From NCBI GenBank assembly GCA_003024985.2, contig PXIH01S0016987.1: DNA of 11,480 bases. One strand, given 5' to 3'. The translations under genes were made by a program, and so were the position numbers. Positions 1 through 8,395 of this stretch are shown piece after piece. The DNA comes from Euperipatoides rowelli (lineage: Eukaryota; Onychophora; Udeonychophora; Euonychophora; Peripatopsidae). The notes below the pieces were generated by a model. That model was given only the letters and a program-made list of their open reading frames with translations. It ran no database searches and had not been told where the DNA came from. Position 1 is the first letter of the stretch; every line of letters starts with the position of its first letter.

Positions 1-310
1 GGAACCCATATTTATATCAGGAAAATTCTGGACCCATTTGTAACTAAAAAAATTGATGACCTTTTTTATTTTATTTTTTTGGTTGACAAACTGATCAATT
101 GGCATATTTATATATTTAAAAAAAATATGATATAGAATAAATGAAAGAACAGACACCCTACCCTCAACAATAAATTATTCTTGATTCAAGTGTAAGCTTA
201 AATGTAGGCTACTTATCTTATTGTACTTATCTGTGAATATTTATATTAAAACATTTTAAGGATTCAGTAAGTAAATAATTAAAAAAAAGGGTTTTTCAGG
301 ACTTAGGTTG
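1..310. other. AT-rich DNA, no gene seen
   Basis: No reading frame or RNA gene is recognisable in this stretch. It is AT-rich with short A and T runs. It may be the unrecognisable upstream part of the LINE relic that becomes readable after about 320. Confidence 0.5.
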
Positions 311-329
311 ACCATGAGGACAACTAATG

Positions 330-1420
330 GTGTTTATTATGATTTATCACAGGCATAGGCTACAACTCTGTTCCTATTAATTTATTAACTAAAAAGGGTT
401 TCAGTTCCAACTAGATTTATTAAGTGGTTATACAACTTTTTATCTAACCGCCCATGGTTATCAAATAGTTTTAAGACAGGTAAGGTCCAAAATTAGATTT
501 AAAAATATTGGCTTTCCACAGGGATCAGTTATGTCCACCTCCTTATTTAATGTTGTCTGATTTGAAAATTGCAAATAACTAATCGTTTAAGTCGATGTTA
601 GAATACTTTCTTAAATGGATAGTGTTGAAGATACGATTGAAATTACAATTTGCTATAAATGAATTTGAACAATGGGTGGGTTTGAATGGTTTAAGAAAGC
701 AAAATTTTAAGAAAGCAAAATTTTTATTGCTGGGAAAGATAGACTTTGAATTGAATTTTAAAATATTAAATCATCCAATAGAAATGTGTTTTTTTTAAAA
801 AACATTTAGCCTCTAGAGGTCTAATAATAGCTAGCAAATTGAACTTTTCTCATCACGTAGACTATTTTCTCACTAAATTATATCAAAGGTTATAGCCTAC
901 TTGTCCATGGGTAGCCTATATTTGGAAATGTGACTCTCAAGTTATTTGTTGTGATGCATAAATATTTGTTTCAGTCACTGATCGATTATATATTGCTCGG
1001 TGGTATATGCCTTTTTATTTTAAATGTTTCAGATCAAATTAGATTAGAACAATTTTTAAGGAAGATCTCAAAAAAAAGTTAAGGAGTTGAAAGGTATGAA
1101 ATATATGGATCAACTTAATATTTTGATTAATTATGGAATTGTCACTCTTAGTGAAAGGAAATTGAGAGGAGATCTGATCTTTTGCTTAAACAACTAAAAA
1201 TACAAAATAATGATTTTTTTTAGGATCAGATCTATCAACTCGAAGTCATGTTACAAAGTTGAAGAAAGAAAATACAAGAACCAATGTTAGATTTTATTTT
1301 GTTATTAATCATATAACTTAGTCAATATTTGGAATTTACTACCAGAACATTTGATACAATGTACCAAATCATTTTAAAAATGAGTTAGACAACCAACTAG
1401 GCTAATTAAAATTAATTATT
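330..1420 (+). pseudogene. LINE A reverse transcriptase, decayed C-terminal half
   Basis: The product would be the RT of a LINE, which copies element RNA into DNA at a nicked target. It is read by switching frames among many stops. A weak catalytic block 'VYYDLSQA' lies near 331-354. The thumb-side stretch FIKWLYNFLSNRPW is at 416-457, followed by the hallmark GFPQGSVMS at 510-536. The YADD block expected next is not legible. LQFAINEFEQW and KAKFLLLGK follow inside an open stretch at 595-798. Then come an 'HHVDYFLTKLYQRL'-like block near 850-890, VTLSERKLRGDLI at 1141-1179 and NIWNLLPEHLIQC at 1324-1362. Order and spacing match the C-terminal half of animal LINE ORF2 proteins. At least four frameshifts and many stops show that it is dead. 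Confidence 0.8.
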
Positions 1421-1502
1421 TTAGAAAATGAAAGGGTGTAAAAGATATGATCTTACTCCACCCACATTTGAAGCTTTACTAAATATTTTAAATATGGTTT
1501 GC

Positions 1503-1519
1503 AAAAAAAAAAAAAAAAA
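1503..1519 (+). repeat. Poly-A tail of LINE A
   Basis: Seventeen A residues in a row lie about 80 bases after the last recognisable RT coding signal, on the same strand. This is the usual position of a retrotransposition tail. Confidence 0.65.
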
Positions 1520-1883
1520 TGTCGGCTACAGGCCTACTTATTTTAGAATAAAAATAAGTCACTGAAAAGCTGTCAAAATGAAAAAGTAAGTAAAATTCTA
1601 TGTTAATGTTATGATAGTAAGCGAGAAATTAATTTATTTCAAATAGATTCAAATTCTTTAAGAGAATGTTTTTCTATGAATAATTGTTATGCTTATTAGC
1701 CTAAATTCAAATCTATAGGCTACCTCCACTAATACCCACATCTATAGGTATAATTTTTAGCAAATTAACCTAACAAAAGTTAATTGAGCATAATAGAAGA
1801 AATAGCTTGTTTTTATTTTGCATTACGTTTACTAACCTTTAGCATTTTTATTATTTTCTGTACAAACTGGTATAGGTGGAGTG
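1520..1883. other. Non-coding AT-rich DNA
   Basis: No coding signal matches anything I recognise. Several TAGGCTA or TAGCCTA words occur, as elsewhere in the window. The open frame at 1784-2026 starts at a non-ATG codon, has no recognisable motif and runs into the GGGACC repeat, so I do not call it a gene. Confidence 0.5.
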
Positions 1884-1897
1884 GGGTAAATGGGACC
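1883..1897 (+). repeat. Partial copy of the GGGTAAGTGGGACC repeat
   Basis: GGGGTAAATGGGACC here is a single arm of the motif that forms hairpins at 2070-2111 and 2764-2834. No partner arm is seen nearby. Confidence 0.5.
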
Positions 1898-2069
1898 CTG
1901 AAATTTCAAAGTTCAAATTTACATAATATGGTTTCCAAATGGAACAAGATAGAAACTTTAAATTTTGTACAGAAATGCCTTGGGATGTTATCTTTTGGCT
2001 GCAGAAGTTACAAACTTTTATTTTAATAGGTAGCTGAATTAAAAAGATTTAATCAAACACTTGTCAACA

Positions 2070-2111
2070 GGACCCACTTGCCCCAGCCTTTGGGTAAGTG
2101 GGCCCTAGGTC
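2070..2111. repeat. Hairpin repeat unit, copy 1
   Basis: The left arm GGACCCACTTGCCC (2070-2083) and the right arm GGGTAAGTGGGCCC (2092-2105) pair at 12 of 14 positions around a short loop. The unit ends in CCTAGGTC (2104-2111). The same arm order and the same tail recur at 2783-2834, so this is a repeated unit and not a chance palindrome. The family is not known to me. Confidence 0.65.
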
Positions 2112-2763
2112 TTGATAAATACTTAAAATACTTGCAATTTTTTCATGGGGCTAGTGGATATTTCTCCAAATCTTAAACATCATTATCCTTTTTTTCTGAT
2201 TAAAATTATCTTAATTGGTTCCAGATATATAACTTTTTTCTGCATAAAATACAGTTCACTTAAAACTGACTATAATGCAAGTTTTATGTACCTACACCAC
2301 TCAGTGATTAATAAATGTAATTCTTTGGTTGTAAATTAACTCAATCAAGAAAAATTATTACAAAAAGGGAGGAAAACTTTATTTGAAATAACAAATGAAA
2401 TAATAAATCTAGGCTATATAAAATAAATTATGTTACTAAAATTTTAGTTAGGCCTACTAAACATTAGAATTGGCAAAGCATATTGAAAAAATTAATTCAT
2501 CCCTTCAGCCAAGGTTTGGTTCTGATAAAATAATTAGGTAATATATCTTCAGAAACTATGGTTTCATAATCTGTCTCTGACCAGATAAATATAAGCGAGA
2601 CGTTGTGCTTATTGCCTTTTAAATTTAATCTTTGTTTCATCGGCTTTAATGTCCATAATTTGCCCCACAAAATAAAATAGAAAAATGAAATAAAAATCAA
2701 CATTATTAGAAAAATATTAGAAATAATTTAAAAAATAAATGACTAGAGCAATTGGGATTCATC
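2112..2763. other. Non-coding DNA between two hairpin units
   Basis: Open frames at 2145-2339 (+) and 2497-2703 (-) show no recognisable domain. The minus-strand frame is slightly less AT-rich between about 2500 and 2640 than its surroundings. It could be an old exon or element fragment, but nothing supports a call. A perfect TAGGCCTA lies at 2449-2456. Confidence 0.4.
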
Positions 2764-2797
2764 GGGGTAAGAGGGACCATAAGGTCCCACTTGCCCC
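2764..2797. repeat. Near-perfect inverted repeat (hairpin)
   Basis: GGGGTAAGAGGGACC (2764-2778) and GGTCCCACTTGCCCC (2783-2797) are reverse complements at 13 of 15 positions, separated by the 4-base loop ATAA. The right arm also serves as the left arm of the second repeat unit at 2783-2834. Confidence 0.75.
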
Positions 2798-2834
2798 TAT
2801 GTGCAAAATATTGGGAAGAAGTGAGACCTAGGTC
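2783..2834. repeat. Hairpin repeat unit, copy 2
   Basis: GGTCCCACTTGCCCC, then a longer spacer, then GGGAAGAAGTGAGACC and the tail CCTAGGTC (2827-2834). It aligns as a direct repeat with 2070-2111, sharing the first arm, the degenerate second arm and the 8-base tail. Confidence 0.6.
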
Positions 2835-4910
2835 CTCCAGTCAACAAAATTTTTGTTGTATTGTTTGATTATTTCTTTTCTAAAAATCTAACCAAAGAGA
2901 CCTCTTTCAAGCTTTAATTCATGTTTGTAACTTAATATTAACTGAGTATGAATTTACAAAAATTATAGTCCAAACTTTGATATGGAGTTCAAATGTAGCC
3001 TAGTCTTTCTGAAGAAAAATTTAAAGAAATATTTTTATATTAGCCTACAAACTTTTTTTTTTACTACTAGAAGTTAGAAGATTTTTCCTATCTTTTTATA
3101 ACAATATCTAAATTTTGTGACAATTAGAAATGGAAGTAGACTGCCTGAAAATGCCCATGCGAGAACCACAACCCCATACAGGGGCAAACCAACCAAATAA
3201 GTTAACATTACCGTAAATTGGTGCAAAGCAAAAAAAAAAAAAATAATAATCACAACAGCATTCCTATGATGTTAAGAAAAGCACCCAGCAACATTTAAGC
3301 TTATTTAAAAGAAAAAAAAAAAAAATTCTAGATGGAAAGTAAAAATCAATCATAATTATAGACCTAACATTTATTTGAGGTAGAAAAATTAAGTAGGTAG
3401 ATGGGAAAAAAAAAAGAAACCCATTTTTATTTGAAGTGCAAGTTTAGCAACAGTGGACAGCAATAGTATACCTAACATTTTATCTTGTTTGGCCCAAAGA
3501 CATTTGATAAAAGCCAGAATAAGAATTAGCAATTTTTTTTTAAATAAAAATAAACAAAATGTTTTGTTCAGCTATGGAAAAGAACAAAGATATTTTATGG
3601 CAACAAATTTTGTATGAATTTTTTTTAGAAGTTAAAATCAATCAAATCATTATTTTTAATAAATTTTTTTAAAAAAAAAGTTATTTCATTTTTATATCTA
3701 AGACATCGGGAGTAAATGACCGGTTTTAAAAGTAACAGGTTTAAAAAATACTGTAAACTACATTTATACAGAAAAATAACTAGCAAGTAGTATAAAAATA
3801 GATTGTTAAAATAGATTACGGTAAATTTGAATAGACATGATTTAATTAAAATTTAAGGAAGGACACACTTGCCCGTCGCCCACCTACTATTTTTTTTTTA
3901 AATAGGTCTAGTTTAAATTTTATTCAATCATGAAGAATAATTTAAAACAAATATAAATTAATAGGTTGTTCACACTGATTCCACACACAAAGATGTATTT
4001 TATAACAAAACACTAGTTTACAGGTAGTTAAGTTAGTTACTGTATATTTCTAATTGAAGCAAAAATGATTTTAGACTTATAGAAAGGTTAAATAATGTCA
4101 TAACTTATTATGTTGTTGTACTTGTAATATGGTAACATGATATAGAGATAAGATAGGCTGTCTCTAAATAGGCTAGAATGATTAAAAAAAAATCTCATTC
4201 AATTGACAAAGCTATATATTCAAATTTTAATGATTGTATAGGCCTACAGTATATGTTTTTTTGTTTTTTAAGACTAATGTAGCTTATGGAAGTTGAAATT
4301 AGGCTATTGGAAGCCATGAATCAATAATCTTAAGTAAATAATTTGCCTAGGTGATTAAAAAAATTACTTAGCTTTATCAGAGAAGATGGAATCTAGAATA
4401 AATTTCTACCAATGAACTGAAAGGAATGCACAAGGAGATTATTGAAATGAAAAATTAAATAAAATGGGAAAGAGGAATAAAATTTTACTGTCTGATTTAC
4501 TAATTAAAATGTTTATTAAAGTGCCAATATGCAATTATTTTTTTAAATTTGTAATTGTTTATAGATTGTGGATTGACAGACTCAAGTGATTGGTTAAAAC
4601 CAAAAAGTACAAAAATAGACAATAATTAATGCTGTCGATTTAAGAACAAAATGATTAGATATGCCTAGTTGTTCAAATAAGGATATGGTGTTTTCTATTT
4701 TCGGTGAGTTAAACTGTGTTTAGTATTCAAACATTCTTAATTTTTTTTTTTTTTTAATGAATATACAATATAATGTCTGGAATAGTAAAAGAAGTGAAAT
4801 ATAAATTACTAGGTATAATTTCCTCCTGCCAATGAGTGGGGAGGGCTTGTAAGTGATGTCCTTTCCCCAAAAAATATTTTTATGATTTAGTAATTACGGT
4901 AAATTCATGG
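2835..4910. other. Long non-coding AT-rich stretch
   Basis: No coding region, RNA gene or recognisable transposon core is visible over about 2 kb. Homopolymer tracts are frequent: A14 at 3230-3243, A14 at 3312-3325, A10 at 3406-3415 and T15 at 4741-4755. Some could be tails of old retroposed copies whose bodies are unreadable. The word ATTACGGTAAATT or its near-complement occurs at 3207-3219, 3816-3828 and 4893-4905. TAGGCCTA occurs at 4239-4246. Confidence 0.5.
3861..3874. repeat. Single arm of the GGACCCACTTGCCC repeat
   Basis: GGACACACTTGCCC matches the left arm at 2070-2083 at 13 of 14 positions. No second arm is visible, so this is a partial or decayed copy about 1.8 kb from the first hairpin. 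Confidence 0.5.
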
Positions 4911-4916
4911 AATGAC

Positions 4917-4947
4917 CTGAAAAATATTTCTTCTATAGCAGGTCTTT
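4917..4947. repeat. 31-bp direct repeat, copy 1
   Basis: These 31 bases, beginning CTGAAAAATATTTC and ending CAGGTCTTT, are identical to 7707-7737. Both flanks diverge at once. This copy lies just outside LINE B, beside the Tc1-like fragment. The other lies inside the element inserted into LINE B. Confidence 0.9.
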
Positions 4948-4964
4948 TGTCCTCCATCTGATTC

Positions 4965-5205
4965 AAACAAGTTAAACAAGTCCAGTGAGAATATTTTGCA
5001 TTCAAATATGGCTTCTTGGCAATTACCGTATTCGGCAACGGAGAAACTTTTTAGCTAGTCGACGCCTTATTGTGTCATTACTAAGCATATCTGCACTAGG
5101 TTTTCCAAGAGCTGTTTCCGCAATATGCCTGGCAGATGATTTTGGAATCCTAAGAGCCGTTTTGACAAGTACTATGTCAGATACGGTAGTATTAAGAAAG
5201 TGAAA
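4965..5205 (-). pseudogene. Probable Tc1/mariner transposase fragment
   Basis: On the minus strand an open frame from about 5200 down to about 5031 has a composition unlike the surrounding DNA and reads like the second helix-turn-helix of a Tc1-type transposase. It contains RIPKSSARHIAETAL, then NDTIRRRLAKKFLRCRI (TIRRRL at about 5056-5073). After a one-base shift it continues as AKKPYLNAKYSHWT, the usual linker before the catalytic domain. The family places this HTH before a DDE/D catalytic core, which is not seen here. The N-terminal start is also missing, and LINE B begins next to it. I see no terminal inverted repeats. Assignment is from motif shape alone. Confidence 0.5.
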
Positions 5206-5284
5206 GGATGTGAAGATAACTAGGATAAATTGTATGTTTAGGCCTATTAGTTTAAAGAAATTAATGAAAAATATGATAAGTGAT

Positions 5285-6130
5285 GTGAAGGATGAGAACA
5301 GGTGTTGAATAGGAGAGAGCAGGAGAGGATTAGTGAAGAAAAAGAGTTGGGAATAAAGGTATTAAATGAAAAAATGGGGAAATTATGATAGATATAGAAA
5401 GGTTAAAAGCGTTATGAAATAAGAGTAATGTAGAAGAGGATGAGGAAAAAGATGTCAATGAAGGAGGGGGAAAAATTAAGTGAGATGAGTGAAGGTACAG
5501 AATGGGATGAAAGTAGTGAAAAGTTTATAATTTTAGATGAAACCGGGAATGTTGGGGTGGATGGGAATAGGGTGAATAGATTGTTGAAGAGGAGAGATTT
5601 CATAGTGAAAGATAGGTAAGAAAGGATGGTGAAGGAGGAGTTTAAAAAGTGGAGAAATATAAATGTATGGATAATGAAAAGGAACTAGGAAGGAATAGGT
5701 TGGGACAGATATTAATAGAGATTCAACTGGTAGAGGAGACAGGGATATTTGAGGGTTAGATTAAAAAGGTGTAGGATAGCATTAGGAGGAGCTAGGATAA
5801 AGGATGTTATCGAGGTGGTGAAAAAGTGTTAAAGGGGACAAATGATAATGCTTTTGCAGAAGGAGAAAATATTAAGGTGGCGAAAGGGTTGCAGAGGGAA
5901 TATGTTACTCAGATTTTATTTAATGAAATTAATAGTGAAATAAAAGGAGTAAATTTAGGGATAAGTAATTTATGTGATAAAGGAGGAATAGAATTTGTGG
6001 ATTTCGGAATAAGTTGAGAAGTTGACTGTATAAAAGGGATGGGGTTCATTTAAATAGAGAGGGATAAAGATTATTAGAAGGATTGAAAGCAATTTCAGGT
6101 AACAGGGGATATATAAGAAATGAAAGGAGA
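5285..6130 (+). pseudogene. LINE B ORF1-like region with SGNH hydrolase domain
   Basis: The first 400 bases read as a charged, Lys/Glu-rich, possibly coiled-coil segment, with legible stretches such as EGTEWDESSEKFIILDET (about 5491-5544) and NRLLKRRDFIVK. An SGNH/GDSL-like hydrolase domain follows. A block I 'DSTGRG' lies at 5720-5737, with the preceding Gly lost to a shift. Next come RIALGGARIKDVIEVV before 5826, GTND at 5835-5846, LCDKGGIEFVDFG around 5973-6008, and block V RDGVHLN at 6035-6055, which retains the Asp-x-x-His pair. In CR1/L2-type LINEs such a domain is thought to act as an esterase or in membrane or RNA association; its role here is inferred. A stop follows in NREG*RLLEGL, where Gln would fit (CAA to TAA). 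At least two frameshifts are present. Confidence 0.75.
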
Positions 6131-6275
6131 GATTGAATCTATAGGGAGAAATGAGGTTAGAGAAATATAAGAGGAAGGAGAGAGAGGGAAGGAATGTAAA
6201 TATTGGTTTGCAAGGGATAGGAGAGAGGAAGAATGGAGAGATTTGTGGGAAGTACGTAGAATAGAAAATATATAT

Positions 6276-7080
6276 TAATAGTGTAAATTCATTTGAGGGA
6301 CGAAGAGGGGCTAATTGGATAGGGATAAATAAAGGGATAGAGAGAAAAAAGTGGATGGGTGATTGGGTGGGATTATGGGGTAGAGGGAGAATTAATTTAA
6401 TGGTGGGGGGATTGTGAAGTGTACAGAACATAAATGGGCTAAAGTGGTCATAAATGGAATAAAGATTGCAGTAGGAGTAGGCTAGTTTATATAGGCCTAT
6501 ATAGCGGTAGAAGGAAAAGAAAATGAGGAATGGAATAAGGAAATATAATTGTTTAGGGGAAGATATAAATAGATTTAGAGGGGAGGGTTTTGATTAAGGA
6601 GAGATTTTAATGGTCATTTGGAGGAGTTTGAAGGTATGGATAATAAAAATTGAAAGTTATTGAGAGATTTTTGTTTTAAAAAAAGATATGGAGTTAGGGA
6701 ATTGTAAAAAATATTATGTTGGAGAATATATGAGCGCATGGTTAGTGGAGTCAAAGAGAGGTTATAGATTATATTTTGATAGAGAGGGAATGAAAGAAAA
6801 AGGTAGAGGAAAGATAAAGGTTGTGAGTCAGATATGTTGGCTATATATAAGAATAAAAGGATGTAAGGAGCAAAGACATTTTGAAAAAAAAAGATGAGAA
6901 GAGGGTGGAATATAAGAAAAAGAAATGGATTGGAGAATTTTAAAGAGGATTTTAGAAGGAATGATGGAAGGGGAAGATGAATTGGACATAAGTTGATGGA
7001 ATATTTTAATAAGGCAGCAAAAAAGATCCTGAGGTAGGAAATAGATAAGGGGAAAATTAAAGGAAAAGGTAGCATGGGAT
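6276..7080 (+). pseudogene. LINE B AP-type endonuclease domain, decayed
   Basis: In an intact LINE this domain nicks target DNA to prime reverse transcription. An INSVNSFEGRRG block near 6273-6308 resembles the 'NSLRGK' start of these domains. WIGINKGIERKK (about 6318-6353), GLWGRGRINLMVGG-like sequence and KWAKVVINGIKIAVGV follow. The catalytic block RDFNGHLEEFEGMDNKN lies at 6600-6650, where the expected GDFN has Gly changed to Arg (AGA). The open stretch 6688-6897 retains GEYMSAW and a degraded 'IDYIL'-type site as YRLYFDREG. The SDH catalytic block is not legible. The interval between INSVNS and WIGINK is shorter than usual, suggesting an internal deletion of some tens of residues. There are several stops and shifts. 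Confidence 0.7.
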
Positions 7081-7084
7081 AAAA

Positions 7085-7640
7085 ATATTTAAATAGTGAT
7101 TTTGAGGATATAAAGAAAGTAGCCTCCCGTATATAAAAGAAAAAATAAAGGAGAAATGGGATGAGTATAATAACTGGAGAAAGGAAACCAAAATAAAAAT
7201 TGGTGAGTTTAGAAGGAAGATGGACGATGAAAGATAAAAGGGGGGAAAGGTAGTGGAAATAAGTTTTGGAGATATATGACAGGAAGAAAAATAAGTGAGG
7301 GGGGAGAGGATAAAAGGGAGGAAATGAGAAATGTGTTAGATGAGTATGTAAAGAAATTTTAAAAGAAAATAGGGATGAAGAAAGATGATAGGGGTGGGGG
7401 AAGAATGGGGAGCGGTAATGTGGAAATAAGAGAAGAATTGTTTAATAGAGTGCTGAACAAAGTTAATAATGGTAAGGCAAGAGGCTTAGACGGGGTAGCT
7501 AATGAAATGGTAAAGAGTATGGGGAAGAAAGTAGGTTGATTTTAAGAAAAAAATTTGAATCCATAATGAATGGGGTGGGGACAGACATTAAGGATTAGAA
7601 AATAACCAAGGTAAGAATGGCATAGAAGGGTAAAGGGAAG
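7085..7640 (+). pseudogene. LINE B endonuclease-RT linker and RT N-terminal part, up to the insertion
   Basis: Frames read NKFWRYMTGRKISEGG (about 7256-7303), then REELFNRVLNKVNNGKARGL (about 7429-7488) and DGVANEMVKSMGKKV. This is the standard LINE RT entry block (NGKA-G-DG-NE-K). The 'P-DWKIT' block appears as D*KITKVRMA*KGKGK and ends at 7640, exactly where the 749-bp insertion begins. The matching continuation, YKRKMDSYRP, starts at 8396 in the same frame. DWK reads TAG where TGG is expected. The segment includes a 132-base run without any C (7281-7412). Confidence 0.8.
7635..7640 (+). repeat. Putative target-site duplication, left copy
   Basis: GGGAAG here is repeated at 8390-8395, immediately on either side of the 749-bp insertion. 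It encodes the end of KGKGK in the RT frame. At 6 bases it could be chance on its own; the in-frame rejoining supports it. Confidence 0.6.
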
Positions 7641-7669
7641 CAGGGTTCCAGCTGCGTGAATTTTTTTTC

Positions 7670-7711
7670 TTCAGTTGGAGAAAGAGGTTAGGTTTTTTTT
7701 TCTCCACTGAA
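7670..7711. repeat. Small inverted repeat inside the insertion
   Basis: TTCAGTTGGAGAAA (7670-7683) and TTTCTCCACTGAA (7699-7711) pair with a single bulged base. The structure sits near the left end of the insertion and leads straight into the 31-bp repeat. Confidence 0.6.
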
Positions 7712-7737
7712 AAATATTTCTTCTATAGCAGGTCTTT
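7707..7737. repeat. 31-bp direct repeat, copy 2
   Basis: Identical over 31 bases to 4917-4947, about 2.79 kb away and in the same orientation. It starts 66 bases into the insertion. The left and right neighbours differ from copy 1. Confidence 0.9.
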
Positions 7738-7894
7738 CAGGTTGGAAAGAAAGCATAAGCGGTTTGAAGGGGGGAGGGGACAATTAGAATCATGCTAGAG
7801 ATCAGTAAAACAATTCTACAATCTTTAATTTGATAAAAAAAGGTGACCTTTTAGATACAAAATTATCCATCAAAATAAAAGATAAAATGTGAAC

Positions 7895-7922
7895 TTTTTT
7901 TTTGGGGGGAAGGGGGGGGGGG
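7895..7922. repeat. T9-G6-AA-G11 tract
   Basis: Nine T, six G, two A and eleven G in succession. The G runs could form a quadruplex. Tracts like this are also prone to sequencing and replication slippage, so the exact length is uncertain. Confidence 0.7.
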
Positions 7923-8389
7923 TAGCATTTCGCCAAATTTAAAGCTTCTCGTTCATTTTAGATAAATGATGTTAATTCACAAAGGGCATTTTTTAAAAAA
8001 AATTATAGAATAGACCAGTAGACCATTATCAAACCTCTTGATTCTATTGAAAGCCATATAAGAGAAGAGTGCTAGAAAATAAAATTTATTTAAGTTTCAA
8101 CATAGAATTTCAGTGTAATGTACAATATACTGTAAGGTATATTTAAATAACTATTTTTTATTTATTTATTTAATGTGATGTTTGTCATTTTAATTTCCAA
8201 TGAAATTAATTTATTTTAAACATACAGTATAATAAATTAAGACTTAATTTTTAATTTAATAGTAGACAAATTTTTCATTTTGCCTAATACCTTTTTTCTT
8301 CTCCAAAGTGAAGAATTAGACATTTTAATTTTCTGAACTACACTCGTTTCTTTCTCAAGATACGAAAGTAACACCCTACTATAATTCTG

Positions 8390-8395
8390 GGGAAG
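8390..8395 (+). repeat. Putative target-site duplication, right copy
   Basis: GGGAAG, identical to 7635-7640, lies directly after the terminal CTG of the insertion. RT coding resumes with the next base. Confidence 0.6.

Larger units (their letters stand above)
320..1519 (+). mobile_element. LINE A: 3' part of a non-LTR retrotransposon with poly-A tail
   Basis: A decayed LINE copy reads left to right and ends in 17 consecutive A residues at 1503-1519. Only the RT core, the region after it, and a short 3' untranslated stretch (about 1420-1502) are visible. No endonuclease domain is seen upstream, so the copy is either 5'-truncated or its front half lies beyond recognition. The RT style resembles the Jockey/CR1 group, but the clade is not settled. 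The start coordinate is where the first weak match appears, not a true element boundary. Confidence 0.75.
7641..8389. mobile_element. 749-bp non-coding insertion in LINE B RT
   Basis: The RT reading breaks off at 7640 and resumes at 8396. The interval has ordinary C content, is AT-rich and has no coding potential. It begins CAGGGTTCC, which looks like a hAT-type end, and finishes ATTCTG, so only CAG...CTG is shared by the termini. The direct repeat is 6 bp, not the 8 bp of hAT elements, so I leave the family open. An imperfect inverted match links 7667-7692 with 8282-8316. It contains a small foldback (7670-7711), the second 31-bp repeat copy (7707-7737), a T/G homopolymer block (7895-7922) and a short TTTA run near 8157-8172. 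It is probably a non-autonomous DNA element. Confidence 0.6.

Noticed and set aside
1784-2339. Plus-strand open frames at 1784-2026 and 2145-2339
   Set aside because: No motif or codon signal; they overlap or border the GGGACC hairpin repeat in AT-rich DNA.
4985-5203. Plus-strand 72-residue open frame
   Set aside because: The minus strand over the same bases gives the better protein match (Tc1-like HTH), so the plus-strand frame is a shadow.
5412-5603. Minus-strand open frame with hydrophobic start
   Set aside because: Antisense to the charged ORF1-like segment; composition-driven.
5970-6431. 153-residue minus-strand open frame
   Set aside because: It lies antisense to the LINE B SGNH and endonuclease regions. 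Plus-strand C depletion removes minus-strand TAG and TGA stops (CTA, TCA on plus), so long antisense frames are expected. It is Leu/Ser/Pro/Phe-rich with no motif.
6614-7075. 153-residue minus-strand open frame
   Set aside because: Same artefact, antisense to the endonuclease domain. Its hydrophobic look comes from T/C-rich codons and is not evidence for a membrane protein.
7641-8389. Calling the insertion a hAT element
   Set aside because: CAGGGTTCC fits a hAT-like left end, but the right end matches only at CTG plus a few bases and the direct repeat is 6 bp, not 8. I left it unclassified.
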